Shown: one piece after another, positions 22,705 to 36,928 of the stretch
Layout: every line of letters begins with the position of its first letter
Numbering within the stretch: the stretch's first letter is position 1
Source of the DNA: Saposhnikovia divaricata
Lineage: Eukaryota > Streptophyta > Magnoliopsida > Apiales > Apiaceae
Reading direction: 5' to 3'
Assembly: GCA_036435485.1 (NCBI GenBank)
Contig: CM071598.1
Location: forward strand, 146,114,148 to 146,178,147
Length of the DNA stretch: 64,000 bases
Translations under genes and position numbers: made by a program
The notes under the pieces: model-generated
The model's database searches: none
Seen by the model: the letters and a program-made list of their open reading frames with translations, nothing else
Told to the model about the DNA's origin: nothing

Positions 22705-22967
22705 TCATTTCCCTTCAAGGATCCATTAGCTCCTTCCTGGATGGTAGATTATTCTTATCTAGGTCCTCAACCATCGAATTACTCTATTCTGACAATATAC
22801 CAATGCATCAGGATCATTGTCCAAAGCAATATCCATTCATTACAATCATTGTTCTTTGAAACCACCATTCATTAGAGCTGGTGACCTTGTTGTCGGAATC
22901 ATTGTTCCTCATTTTATCATTACTTAATAAAAAGTTTTAATTATATCCAAAATTTGGGGTTCTTACA

Positions 22968-22981
22968 GTCTCCCCTCCTTA
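22968..22981 (-). other. Element B polypurine tract (unit 1)
   Basis: The minus strand reads TAAGGAGGGGAGAC directly before the LTR start TGTAAGAACC. An identical tract lies at 33433-33446 beside LTR2. Confidence 0.85.
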
Positions 22982-22985
22982 AAAG

Positions 22986-23002
22986 GATTCCGTCCCGGAA
23001 TC
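22986..23002 (-). other. Inverted repeat beside element B polypurine tract
   Basis: GATTCCG and CGGAATC form a perfect 7-bp stem around tcc, with an identical copy at 33451-33467. Compared with A and C, one base pair differs on both arms. Confidence 0.6.
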
Positions 23003-23365
23003 AGGTAGGAAGCAAAGAGTCGTTTGCCTGTCATTCACTTTTTAGCTTCCCGGTCAATTCTTAGTCGTTCTACCCTTCCTCAGCACATCTTCTAGTGCTA
23101 CAATCCATACTGTATCCTTTTTCCATCAACATTGCTACTTTTCGTACAACTCACTATCCGGGTTATACTCTTACTCAGTCTTATCCTTATTGATACCTGC
23201 AGTAACATTGGTATCACTATCACCCTACGAATTCGGAGGTAACCTCGCTCGTACTGTGCATTTCCTGATCGCTTTAATCTTCGCAATCTCGATCAATATA
23301 GAGAAGTGGAAAGATTCATTGAGAGATCACTATGATCAATTGAACATTTGTTATATTGCATAGTT

Positions 23366-23394
23366 AGTACAGAAAGGGGCCAGCCTTTAGTACT
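23366..23394 (-). other. Hairpin 1 of shared module, element B unit 1
   Basis: AGTAC-ag-AAAGG pairs with CCTTT-a-GTACT around ggccag. It is homologous to 3419-3448 and 51554-51583, with the same loop core GGCC but different, still pairing, stem bases. An identical copy is at 33831-33859. Confidence 0.6.
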
Positions 23395-24313
23395 TGACAA
23401 GCAATTAAACAAGTTATGGTATTCCACTTAGACTTCTATCACATAGACAGATAGTCACGTAGCAGTACCTCCCCTCCTAAAAGGGTTGTTCTTCTCAATT
23501 CATAAAGAAGATGAATAAGAGAGAAGAAGAGAACAGAGTTCTAAAGGATTATAGAAAGCTTTCATGATTGTAGAATATCATACTCAGAATTTACCTCTGA
23601 ACTATAGAGGTTTATCAAAGAAGAAATTAATCATAATTATATCCAATACTATTTGATCGCAATCTCACGTGACAACATATCTTGCTGCTTCTAAGGACAA
23701 ATACTCTTGTTCAATCTTAGCGATACTCACATTCGGGAAATCCTTCAACCTTTCAGGTTAAATCTTAAATTTCTCACTTGACATCATTATTACTGACATC
23801 CCATATCATGTTACTAGCTTTTTCATAACTATAATATTGACACTATCAGGTTGTCATCCTGAGAATTCATTGGAAAACCCATTCATAACATTCCTTGCTT
23901 CTCATTCCATAGTTGCTTTCCCAGCCTTTTCTTTATCAATCACATCTTTCTTATTATCTGATTCTTACTCATTTCTATTATTTACTTTCACCTTCACCTC
24001 TTTATTGAGACACCTTTTTACACTTGGTACCTCCTTATCGGTATTCCGTCACATTTATTCTATAATCATCACGTTATTCCAATTTAAACTTTCCGAAATG
24101 AATCTGGCCCGATCCCTTTAACTTAGATTCATATAATCTACTTCTGCCAACCTTGTTTCTCATCACTTGTTCTTTTCTATCCGTGGTTTTCCATAAGTTG
24201 TCTTTCGTAAGTCAGACCAGGTCGTATATCTACATGCTCGTACTCCTATCATCTGTTGAACATCTGCATTTTACTGGCGTAGCCTTGCCACATGAAAACT
24301 CGTTATGACCGTG

Positions 24314-24511
24314 CTATAAGTTTTGGGGGTAAGGCTGGCTCGAGAACACTTTTGAACTCTCAAATGGCCCAATAAGTCTCAGGCTCAACTGCCCTTCCCT
24401 CCAAGTCTCATTAATTCTTTCTACGGGAATACATTTGGCATCATGAATCATCAACCTCATATTCTCTATCTGGTTTGCGCAGAAATACACTAACACAAAC
24501 TTGCTTGTCAT
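24314..24511 (-). pseudogene. Gypsy integrase C-terminal relic
   Basis: The minus-strand frame contains WREGQLSLRLIGPFE. This matches the GKLSPRFIGPFEI-like motif found after the integrase core of Ty3/gypsy elements, just before any chromodomain. The rest is degraded. It is duplicated at 34779-34976. Confidence 0.6.
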
Positions 24512-26416
24512 TCATCAACATGCCATTTAGTTTATCAATAGCAGCACTTTCTTTATCTTTACGTTGTCATCTACTTTCTTAGAAGAATCACCATCGCTTG
24601 TTGTTTACGTAGTACGTTAATAGCTAATCCTACGGGTTTCAAATCCCTTAGGGAGACAAAGTAATCACTATTCCTTATCCATAAGGAACACTTCCTGAAC
24701 TTGATGTAGATATAACATGAAGTAGATAGAATTGCAGAAGAGTTTTAAGCATCGCAGCTAGGTCCGGTTGATGAAACTATCACTTATGCATCTTCCATAA
24801 AAGACTGGAAACCTAACGGTTTACTTCATCAATTTTTGTACCATGGTCCTGGTTTGCCTCAAAACGGGACCTTCTAAGGTACGTAATATGCTTAAGACTC
24901 CATCAGGAATCGAATCTTTACTTAAACTATTATTACCGTCAATTCTTGCACAGTCATCAGAAGGAACGTAAATTCCTCCATTCCGATATGACCTTCAAGG
25001 TCCTTCCAAATATCATTCTGTTTCTTCGGTATGAACATTTGTAATTATTCCTTTATACTTAGATTGTCGGCCACCTCATTGGCCTTTCCTGATACTAACA
25101 ATTTCTTGTAATCCATGTTCTCTGGATACATTCCAACTCAAACTTTTCTACCTCATTCCCATCACTGTTGGGTTAAAGCATTCTCCATTAAGCTCTGCTG
25201 AAGGAGAAAATATAACTATCAGTCTTTTTTTTTTTCCATAAGTCATTGCTTCCACCTTCCCGTGGGAACTTTATCAAAGTTACTCTCGATCATACCTAGG
25301 ATATTTGTTCTCTTAGTTCTTTCTTGTTCTAGGATAATCTCAACCTTTATTGGTTCAATCCATACTTTCCCATGGTTTCACACATGCCTCGTCTGGCATA
25401 ATTATTTCTATGTCATATATTCCCTACCAAACTTCCATTTTGAACTTCAGAATATTACCTTTTTCCTTGTAAGGTTTATTAGGTAATCCTCATCATTCTT
25501 CCTGTATTTTCTGGGTACAGGGCACATCAAAATATCAGTAATTAATCATATAATAATTCTATCTATATACCTTTCAAAACTGCTTTTTTTTTATATAAAT
25601 CCTCAAAGTTTGATGTCGCCTTAATCAATTCAATTTATATCATCCAAATTCACAATGTCCTTTATTAGGGGTAATGCCATCCCTTGTCCATTCCCCAGGG
25701 TTTGCCTTACTCTATGGATATCTTATCCTTAATTCAACTGCCAAGGAATTCCTGCATCCTATAATTGGCAATCAAATCATGTATCCTTAATAAGGGTCTC
25801 TTTTCAATCATTCTTATTTGATAATCGATCGGTAGCTTACTGCTAATTTCTTCTTTCAGATAGTGGTCAACCTATTTGACCTTCCAAAAGACAACGTATG
25901 TCTATCTGCTCTCTTACAGAACTTGTTAATGGTAGCAAGGATGTTCTGAAAGATATTGGTCGAGTTCAACGTGAATTTCCTAGTGCTTATCGTTCTTCGC
26001 AAAGGTACTTGCCTCAGAGAAAATTCCTACAGCATATTGTTCAATTTCTGACCATTTCTATACTCTCTTCATATACCTTCATTGTTTACTTTCCTCCGTC
26101 ATAATATATTCATGGTATCCATGATACCCTAACATCATACATCTCAAGTCATTATACTCCCATTTTACTCGTAATCTTGGACAACCATATACACAGGAGT
26201 CACTTTAGTACGGGTGACCCCATCCCAAAAAGGTCTAGTGAATTCCCAATTAAAACATGGGCTGTTCAGCAGAAGATTCCTACGATCTCATTAATGTTTC
26301 CTTTATATCAGAAGGCCTTGCAGTCGGTGCTTTCTTAGAAGCAACCCTGCTTTGTCCTTTCATTACTGGTCTAGTCACTTGATAATCCTTTGTGACTTGG
26401 CCTCAACTGGCCACAA

Positions 26417-26420
<4 letters not shown>

Positions 26421-26497
<77 letters not shown>
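26421..26497. repeat. (TA)n microsatellite, internal 1
   Basis: About 77 bp of TA here against about 35 bp at the homologous site in internal 2 (36891-36925). This is the largest length difference between the two units. Confidence 0.95.
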
Positions 26498-26500
<3 letters not shown>

Positions 26501-27330
26501 TTTAGGGGTTGGCTGATAGCATTACTTTTCTAGCAATTGCCGGCATAGTGCCTTCTTCTTTGATACCTTTCTACCTTTCCAAAACTTTACTTCATATAAG
26601 TCTTAATCGACTACTCGACCCGTCTTCGGCCACCTTTCCTCTACTTTTATCTTTACAACTATTCTTATCAATCCCACATGCCACGCAAGCTTACCATTCC
26701 TGGCATAACAGCCTTTTCACTTAAGTCAATCCCGGAGGTTCTTAGTCCGACTGGATTCTTACTTACATTTCCTGTTTCCGTCCAATCTTACTTCATCATT
26801 TTATCTCTACCATCGATTGTAATACTCAGGGTCCGTCTACTAACCCATATATGACGGCAACCTTACCCAATCCACAGGGTTCGCTCCAGTTTCCATTCTC
26901 TTCAATGATGTTCTCTGATAACCAGAAAGACAAGATTTGCCAAAATTCGATGAATTCCTTTTTTTTTGAATCAGGGAAATTTTGGTCAATCTATTCACCT
27001 ACTGGTAACATTAAGGAGACCAATTTCGAAACCTGAAGAATAGTTCTATGAACCTCCAAGCAGGTAGAACCATAAGCAGTCATAATTTACGAAATAATAG
27101 TCATCAGATTGGAGGTTTAACCACTGGAGAGGAATCAATTATATATATCCCATAGAAGGGATATCAAAAGTTTTAAACTGAAACATGCCACCTCTTCCTG
27201 ATACATATACATCTTAATTGTCGATAATATCAAATGTCATTCTTCCTGACCACAGGTTTCAGAAGGAACACTACCGTCGGAGTTAGTCATTTCATAAAAA
27301 TTGGCACTACTAGGGCCATCCTAGTCTGGT

Positions 27331-27480
27331 GTACCGTGCTGTTCGAATGCATCCGCAATTACTCTGCCGTACTGCATAAGCACACCACCTAAACCTGTAT
27401 GAGATGCATCATAGTGTATCATAAAGTCTTCCTTCTCCCGTTAGGCAACACCAACGCCGGGTCGTTACCAATTTCATCTT
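27331..27480 (-). pseudogene. Gypsy RNase H relic
   Basis: Minus-strand translation gives YDASHTGLGGVLMQYGRVIA, the start of Ty3/gypsy RNase H with its first catalytic Asp. It is preceded, after a 1-bp frameshift, by an LVLPNG-like segment normal at the RT/RNase H border. No long frame surrounds it. It is duplicated at about 37759-37908. Confidence 0.8.
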
Positions 27481-28599
27481 AAAATATTCTCTATTACCTC
27501 TTAACCACTAAACGCATTACTTGATCCATTTGCAATTCAGTGTCAGAATAAACATAAGGTAACTACTATAATCCATTCGGGGAAAAGAAAGAATTTAATA
27601 TTCTTCTGAATCACATGCATCTAACGTTCCTGATTCACCATTTTACTGAGTTAAAATAAACTTATACTTAGTACCTGATAGTAGTCATATTACGAGTTCA
27701 TCATAGACCCACTGGTCTTTTCCTCTGGTAGTTTCTGAGATCATCGTCTCGCTTACTACTTTATATAACTTTATCCAATCAGGCCATCACTTTCCACTAT
27801 CTTTACTTTCGAAGCTGGTTCATTCATAATATGGACATCTCGCTGAATAAAACCACCTCAGCAATCTCAAATTGGTTTCATAAAATATAACCCATGAAAT
27901 CCGCCTTCTCATGGCGAATTACCATTGACAATATTCACACTAATCCATTTATCCGATAATATGCTTGTTGCCTCTATCTCAACCGCTCCTGGGTGCTCCC
28001 CGTCCTACATCGACGTCTTTGATAATCATGCATCATTCTAACTCCTTTCTCATTAATCTGAAAGTCTCTAAGGATCTTTATCTATCCCCATATAAGACCT
28101 CAAGTAATCCTTCCAATCTGTCTTAGTTGCTGGTACTACCTCTCGTAGTCCGGCTATAAATCCAACATAAAATTTCAATTCTCTTAATAATATCTCAGTT
28201 CTTTGTGCTCACTTCTCTAAGCACTATAATCTTAACTCTCGCTATCCCTCTGGCTGCAGCCCTCATTACCTTGGAGTAAACTCCTCATCCTCAATAGGAT
28301 TCTCCCCTGCTGGAACCTCTTTCGAGTCCTCAATAGGGTACTCTATCGAATTCACAATCCGATCGTCAGCATATAATACAACATCATCATGCTGCTGCTC
28401 GTACGCCTCAAGGTCTGTCGCCTTACTAGTCGATACGAGAACGAGCTAAGTTACTATCATGATACTTAAGAGTTCCCATAAGGGTTTTATATGTCAGCAG
28501 TACATTAAGTAGTCTGACTATGAACTTGGCAAGAGTTCTAATTATCTTAGTAAGTTTATGGTTTTAACGTCGCCTCATCTCTGGGATTTATAACGTAAC

Positions 28600-28611
28600 G
28601 CTCTGATACCA
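28600..28611 (-). other. Element B primer-binding site (unit 1)
   Basis: The minus strand reads TGGTATCAGAGC, the initiator tRNA-Met complement, four bases inside LTR2. The second unit has the same site at 39028-39039. Confidence 0.92.
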
Positions 28612-28615
28612 CTTC

Positions 28616-31600
28616 TGTAACACCCCCAGATCCGGGGTCCGGGATCCGGTGGTTACGGTTTCCAATTCTGTCCACAACAATTGAACTTTCCTTAACATAA
28701 AATAAATTACATCTCTATGACCCAACACAACAATATAAAACACACCCGTTATAGTCCCAGAGATGAAACCAGAGTAACAATCAAATTTTTATTAATCACA
28801 TTATGAGTTCTTACAATCCAAAAGAATTTCAATATAAATACATACTCTTTGCCATCCATTTACATAAGTCATACTAGACCATATACTTGGAACTGAAAGA
28901 CTAAATCTATCATACCAATAGCTTCTTCTTTAGCTCTGGTAGTCTCATCGTCCTCGCCTGCGTCGAGCGCGCCTTGTGCGAGTCATCTGGTCTAGCTGTT
29001 GTTGTGATATAATAATAAAGCAAGGGTGAGCAATAGCCCACCAACAATAATATATAACTGAACGATAATATATAACAGTTCAAAAGTATCTTTCAAACCA
29101 TATGCCATGCATTTACGAAAATGATGCCAGTATAATATGAACGATGAAGTTACAAGGTAACTTAAAATATTTGTTTGTAGAAATATCTACTACATCAAAA
29201 GTAAGCGAGATATTCTTATTGCCATTAAAAAGAGGAACTTGCATGAAAAGATTGCAATTCCAGTTATGAACATTTTTCCAGCTCTGCCAACAGTAATCAT
29301 GTTGCAGGAAATAAATAAGTTTGGATGATGAACCAATGATGGAGTATTCACCGCGCCCGCTGTTCCAATCTTGATGATCAGTCGAGATCGTACAACTCAA
29401 ATTAGATTTACTACCGGTAGAAGGAAGAACTGACGGCTTTACTTGTCTACCGCCTTACTAGCTCTCCCCGGCCAACGGTTGGGTCAAAGGGGATGGACCG
29501 GCGCTACTCGGCCTCTTACACGACTCCTAGTTCAAATATAATTCATGATTCTGAATGTAACGTTCGTCCCCCTTTCCCCAAGTATAATACTTGTTGATAA
29601 GACTCCACAAAGTAGTCGTATCTAGTTGGAAAGGAAAATTTCACCAATAACTTCCAAGCTACTGCATGGTAACGAATATCAACTTGTTCCAACAATCTTA
29701 CCCCTCGAAAGATGAGAAGGTACACAACGACTTAATAAGTCAATAGCACCCGAGTTGCGAGTGAAGAGAATACTTTATTGACCGGGAAGTCGACCAGATA
29801 AATAACATTTTCCAAGTAAGGTTCCCTTATTATTAGGGAGATAGACTCAAAGAAGAATGATGTCTGAGAACCTTTCTTGATATAAGATTAATAATAATAT
29901 GACTCCGAAATATTTTCCGTAATAATCGAAGAAGATAAACCTTATCGAGGTTATTCTAAGTATGGAATAAATATTCAGAGAATATTTATTGAATTAAAAT
30001 ATATTACAGAATATTTAGGAATATGAAAGAATATCTTTAATCAGAGTATTTCTCAAATAATCCTTGAAGAAATATCGAGAGAATATTTATCGCATAATTA
30101 AATATTCAAATGAATATTCAAAATAATATTCATTAATTAATAAGACCTGAAAGGAATATTTTAAATATTTAAAATAATATTCGATGATTAAATAGAACCC
30201 TGGATGAATATTCAAAATAATATTCATAATTAATTAGGAATTTAAATTAATGTTGAAAAAGTAATATTCATTTAATGAATAATATTCTAAATGAATATCA
30301 AGTAATATTCATTTAGTAATCCAAGCTTTAAAGGAATATTCGAGATAAGACTCGATAAATAAATCAAGCTTCAGATGAACATTAAAATAATATTCATCAG
30401 GTAATTACTATCTTAAATGAATATTCAAAAGTAATATTCATTTAATGAATAATATTCTAAATGAATACCCAAATAATATTCACTTAGTAGTCCAACCTTT
30501 AGGAGAATATTCGAAATAATAATAGATAATCAATTCGACTCTGAATGAATATTGAAAAATATTATTCGTCGAATGGTTACGTTCAAATAATTATTTGAAG
30601 TAAGGATCGTTAAATAAATAATCTCGAACGAATATTCAAATAATATTCGTCGCCCGAATAAGGGAAAATATTTACTTAAATATTTTCCTTCGAGGTACCC
30701 TTGATATATCAAGAAATATTGACTCCCGGTCTATATTTGATGAATAAGATATATACACACTTCTCTGAGGGTCTTACAATAACCGGCTTATAATTGATAC
30801 GTTAGCTGTCTAATTTATAAGCCAATAAACAATCAGGGAACAAGCATAATGATATAACTTGAAAGTAGGCATGCATGCTATGGCATATGTACAACAGAAA
30901 ACATGTATATATATATATATATGTTCAATCACAACAACAGCCTAAAAGAAGGGAATTGAAACTTGCCTGGTAGTCGAGTACGGTAAGGGGTAGTGGTAGC
31001 GGGTCCCGGGTCAGCTTGGTGATCTATAAATAGCCAAGGCATTCGGGATTAATCACTTAACATCTTAAAAGTTAAGTTATACTTAAATCGAAACACGTTC
31101 TCGAGTTATCTCGTTATACCCCTTTTAGTGGATTCCTTTTATCATCGATCCGACCCGACATTTGTTCGTTAATACGACATGTCATTGTACTTACACTTGG
31201 GACATACTTAAGTCATACAAGTTCTAAAGTCGATCGTTACAAATCAATATTATGCTTTTATCGCCCGTTTTCTAAGTGTTTTACCGAAGTTATAATCAAG
31301 CGGGTTTTTAGGGGTTCGTTTGCGATTAACTTTGATTCGAACATTTTTATAAAATCGGAAAACGATCCGTTTCACATGAGGTTTTCTCTCACACCTTCCT
31401 TTTTACCTCTAGTATTTAATTACCAAGATTCGCCACTGACTTACGTATTTTACGAGGGTTCAATTTTAATAACGAACTCGTACTTACGGTTTCGAACGTC
31501 TTTTAGTGAATCGGCCATAATTCCTAAACCGTAAGTCCATTTCACATGATCTTTATATCAAAACGAAGCTTATAACATGATCTATCTTGCCATGGCAGAA

Positions 31601-33432
31601 CATGATACTGGACAGTGACTTATGGCTACTTTCAAACACGATTTCTTAAGGATAACAAAAATCGGGCATTACGACGGCTATAAATCGGACGTTCCATAAA
31701 TCGTAATCAACAACCCAAGCCACACCGGGCATCTAAACAACTTATACACATAATAAGCATCTCAACAAGTCCAGAAGCTACTGATCTTAGCATCAAAATC
31801 ATCATGTTAATCAAATCACTAAATCACTAACTAAGCATGCTTATAACATGAACATAATCATAACTAAGCTAGATCCATCAAGAACATGCTTAAAACTCAA
31901 AGTAGATCTAGGGTTTTCAATTCTTATACCTTCCTTGGAGTATGTACTAGCCTCACAAATCTTGGTATGGTCCTTGGATAGCCTTAAGTTAGCTAGGATC
32001 AACCATGAAAACAAGAAAAACAAAGATTAGTTCTTGAAAACACTATTCATCATCATCTTTGATGATTTATTTGAAAATGGAAAGAGATGAATTTGAAGCT
32101 GAAATTTCTAGGGGATCTAAGCTATGATATGAAGTACTCACCATAAATATTTCAAGATCAAATGATGGTTGGAAGCCTTACTTCTAGCACCTTGGCAGAA
32201 TTTTTCAAGGAAGAAAGGAAAATGGAGAGTTCTTTGTGTTTGCTTGGTTGTTTTGATAATAATTCATAAAGTGATGAGCCTTGGATGATATCTCATCTCT
32301 TTTTACTTTATTAAAGTGCTTTTGGAATGAATGGTGAGATTTGAAAGCATGTGTAGCACTTGGATTGATTTATGGCTAACTAGAGTTTGATTTGGCTAAC
32401 TACTAGTTCAATCCTTAACATGCTAGTTACTTAGCCCACTTGGTTGCTAGATATTTATCTAGTAGCTTATGCATGACTCTTGCTTCCACTGCTTGTTTCT
32501 TTTGTCCGGTTATTGCTCGTTTCGATTGATCGTTCGGGCGAATAACTAAGTAGTTTCACCTCTAGGGTTTACCGGGAAATTTCTCGATATTCATAATACC
32601 TTCCCCAATCCTTAATATAATCCTCGTGATGACCATGTAGGATATTTAATCTCGATAAAAACTTAATCCGTAATCTAGGATTCGTTCGCTTTATTGATTA
32701 ATCACATTATAACGTTTTAGCGGTTTCTAGAACGCTTGTTTCACTGCCTCAGTGGTTTCCTACCTTCATTCTTAAATCAAATATAATAACATCCCAAAAT
32801 ATCAAATCCTCAAAGTTAATATCTCAATTCTTGGATTATAATAATATTTAATCCACTGTCCAGTCAAATATTATACCGAAAAAGAATTTGGAATTTCTGA
32901 ATTCTGATCGTCTCTGCATTCACTTATTTCCTCCGCGTATTGCTAATATGACTTCGAAACATCCATATCACGTCCCGTACATAGGGTGGCGTGAAAAGTT
33001 TTCCAACTTACAAAATCACTATTCATCCACTAAATTACTATGCACGTACAGGAAACACTATGCACATACGGGAAACACTATGCACGTACGGGAAATACTA
33101 TGCACGTATGGGAAACACTATGCACGTACGGAAAATACTATGCACGTATGGGAAACACTATGCACGTACTCATTTCCCTTCAAGGATCCATTAGCTCCTT
33201 CCTGGATGGTAGATTATTCTTATCTAGGTCCTCAACCATCGAATTACTCTATTCTGACAATATACCAATGCATCAGGATCATTGTCCAAAGCAATATCCA
33301 TTCATTACAATCATTGTTCTTTGAAACCACCATTCATTAGAGCTGGTGACCTTGTTGTCGGAATCATTGTTCCTCATTTTATCATTACTTAATAAAAAGT
33401 TTTAATTATATCCAAAATTTGGGGTTCTTACA
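28616..33432 (-). repeat. Element B LTR2 (middle)
   Basis: 4817 bp, the same length as LTR1 with one substitution noticed by eye (ccag for ccgg near 32862). It lacks the variants special to LTR3. It contains the same minisatellite (33037-33169) and AT-rich array. Confidence 0.93.
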
Positions 33433-36400
33433 GTCTCCCCTCCTTAAAAGGATTCCGTCCCGGAATCAGGTAGGAAGCAAAGAGTCGTTTGCCTGTCATT
33501 CACTTTTTAGCTTCCCGGTCAATTCTTAGTCGTTCTACCCTTCCTCAGCACATCTTCTAGTGCTACAATCCATACTGTATCCTTTTTCCATCAACATTGC
33601 TACTTTTCGTACAACTCACTATCCGGGTTATACTCTTACTCAGTCTTATCCTTATTGATACCTGCAGTAACATTGGTATCACTATCACCCTACGAATTCG
33701 GAGGTAACCTCGCTCGTACTGTGCATTTCCTGATCGCTTTAATCTTCGCAATCTCGATCAATATAGAGAAGTGGAAAGATTCATTGAGAGATCACTATGA
33801 TCAATTGAACATTTGTTATATTGCATAGTTAGTACAGAAAGGGGCCAGCCTTTAGTACTTGACAAGCAATTAAACAAGTTATGGTATTCCACTTAGACTT
33901 CTATCACATAGACAGATAGTCACGTAGCAGTACCTCCCCTCCTAAAAGGGTTGTTCTTCTCAATTCATAAAGAAGATGAATAAGAGAGAAGAAGAGAACA
34001 GAGTTCTAAAGGATTATAGAAAGCTTTCATGATTGTAGAATATCATACTCAGAATTTACCTCTGAACTATAGAGGTTTATCAAAGAAGAAATTAATCATA
34101 ATTATATCCAATACTATTTGATCGCAATCTCACGTGACAACATATCTTGCTGCTTCTAAGGACAAATACTCTTGTTCAATCTTAGCGATACTCACATTCG
34201 GGAAATCCTTCAACCTTTCAGGTTAAATCTTAAATTTCTCACTTGACATCATTATTACTGACATCCCATATCATGTTACTAGCTTTTTCATAACTATAAT
34301 ATTGACACTATCAGGTTGTCATCCTGAGAATTCATTGGAAAACCCATTCATAACATTCCTTGCTTCTCATTCCATAGTTGCTTTCCCAGCCTTTTCTTTA
34401 TCAATCACATCTTTCTTATTATCTGATTCTTACTCATTTCTATTATTTACTTTCACCTTCACCTCTTTATTGAGACACCTTTTTACACTTGGTACCTCCT
34501 TATCGGTATTCCGTCACATTTATTCTATAATCATCACGTTATTCCAATTTAAACTTTCCGAAATGAATCTGGCCCGATCCCTTTAACTTAGATTCATATA
34601 ATCTACTTCTGCCAACCTTGTTTCTCATCACTTGTTCTTTTCTATCCGTGGTTTTCCATAAGTTGTCTTTCGTAAGTCAGACCAGGTCGTATATCTACAT
34701 GCTCGTACTCCTATCATCTGTTGAACATCTGCATTTTACTGGCGTAGCCTTGCCACATGAAAACCCGTTATGACCGTGCTATAAGTTTTGGGGGTAAGGC
34801 TGGCTCGAGAACACTTTTGAACTCTCAAATGGCCCAATAAGTCTCAGGCTCAACTGCCCTTCCCTCCAAGTCTCATTAATTCTTTCTACGGGAATACATT
34901 TGGCATCATGAATCATCAACCTCATATTCTCTATCTGGTTTGCGCAGAAATACACTAACACAAACTTGCTTGTCATTCATCAACATGCCATTTAGTTTAT
35001 CAATAGCAGCACTTTCTTTATCTTTACGTTGTCATCTACTTTCTTAGAAGAATCACCATCGCTTGTTGTTTACGTAGTGCGTTAATAGCTAATCCTACGG
35101 GTTTCAAATCCCTTAGGGAGACAAAGTAATCACTATTCCTTATCCATAAGGAACACTTCCTGAACTTGATGTAGATATAACATGAAGTAGATAGAATTGC
35201 AGAAGAGTTTTAAGCATCGCAGCTAGGTCCGGTTGATGAAACTATCACTTATGCATCTTCCATAAAAGATTGGAAACCTAACGGTTTACTTCATCAATTT
35301 TTGTACCATGGTCCTGGTTTGCCTCAAAACGGGACCTTCTAAGGTACGTAATATGCTTAAGACTCCATCAGGAATCGAATCTTTACTTAAACTATTATTA
35401 CCGTCAATTCTTGCACAGTCATCAGAAGGAACGTAAATTCCTCCATTCCGATATGACCTTCAAGGTCCTTCCAAATATCATTCTGTTTCTTCGGTATGAA
35501 CATTTGTAATTATTCCTTTATACTTAGATTGTCGGCCACCTCATTGGCCTTTCCTGATACTAACAATTTCTTGTAATCCATGTTCTCTGGATACATTCCA
35601 ACTCAAACTTTTCTACCTCATTCCCATCACTGTTGGGTTAAAGCATTCTCCATTAAGCTCTGCTGAAGGAGAAAATATAACTATCAGTCTTTTTTTTTTT
35701 TCCATAAGTCATTGCTTCCACCTTCCCGTGGGAACTTTATCAAAGTTACTCTCGATCATACCTAGGATATTTGTTCTCTTAGTTCTTTCTTGTTCTAGGA
35801 TAATCTCAACCTTTATTGGTTCAATCCATACTTTCCCATGGTTTCACACATGCCTCGTCTGGCATAATTATTTCTATGTCATATATTCCCTACCAAACTT
35901 CCATTTTGAACTTCAGAATATTACCTTTTTCCTTGTAAGGTTTATTAGGTAATCCTCATCATTCTTCCTGTATTTTCTGGGTACAGGGCACATCAAAATA
36001 TCAGTAATTAATCATATAATAATTCTATCTATATACCTTTCAAAACTGCTTTTTTTTTTTATATAAATCCTCAAAGTTTGATGTCGCCTTAATCAATTCA
36101 ATTTATATCATCCAAATTCACAATGTCCTTTATTAGGGGTAATGCCATCCCTTGTCCATTCCCCAGGGTTTGCCTTACTCTATGGATATCTTATCCTTAA
36201 TTCAACTGCCAAGGAATTCCTGCATCCTATAATTGGCAATCAAATCATGTATCCTTAATAAGGGTCTCTTTTCAATCATTCTTATTTGATAATCGATCGG
36301 TAGCTTACTGCTAATTTCTTCTTTCAGATAGTGGTCAACCTATTTGACCTTCCAAAAGACAACGTATGTCTATCTGCTCTCTTACAGAACTTGTTAATGG

Positions 36401-36886
36401 TAGCAAGGATGTTCTGAAAGATATTGGTCGAGTTCAACGTGAATTTCCTAGTGCTTATCGTTCTTCGCAAAGGTACTTGCCTCAGAGAAAATTCCTACAG
36501 CATATTGTTCAATTTCTGACCATTTCTATACTCTCTTCATATACCTTCATTGTTTACTTTCCTCCGTCATAATATATTCATGGTATTCATGATACCCTAA
36601 CATCATACATCTCAAGTCATTATACTCCCATTTTACTCGTAATCTTGGACAACCATATACACAGGAGTCACTTTAGTACGGGTGACCCCATCCCAAAAAG
36701 GTCTAGTGAATTCCCAATTAAAACATGGGCTGTTCAGCAGAAGATTCCTACGATCTCATTAATGTTTCCTTTATATCAGAAGGCCTTGCAGTCGGTGCTT
36801 TCTTAGAAGCAACCCTGCTTTGTCCTTTCATTACTGGTCTAGTCACTTGATAATCCTTTGTGACTTGGCCTCAACTGGCCACAAAA

Positions 36887-36928
<42 letters not shown>

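Larger units (their letters stand above)
18151..22967 (-). repeat. Element B LTR1
   Basis: 4817 bp. It contains the AGCAAGGGTGAGC box and stem near 18556-18577, an AT-rich array of hairpin units (about 19618-20235), a (TA)n tract near 20440 and a 20-bp minisatellite (22572-22704). No gene is present; small frames here repeat in LTR2 and LTR3 and are not conserved coding. Confidence 0.93.
22968..28615 (-). other. Element B internal region 1 with decayed Ty3/gypsy pol
   Basis: 5648 bp with no intact gene. Recognisable relics are an RNase H start (27331-27480) and an integrase C-terminal piece (24314-24511), both minus strand and in the normal gypsy order. The hairpin module shared with A and C is at 23366-23394 and onward. 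A (TA)n run lies at 26421-26497. The distance from PBS to RNase H is only 1.2 kb, so gag, protease and most of reverse transcriptase are missing or unrecognisable. Confidence 0.75.

Noticed and set aside
22423..22875. Overlapping frames of 150, 67 and 94 codons repeated in all three B LTRs
   Set aside because: They are read through the 20-bp minisatellite, whose length leaves all frames open. They repeat only because the LTR repeats.
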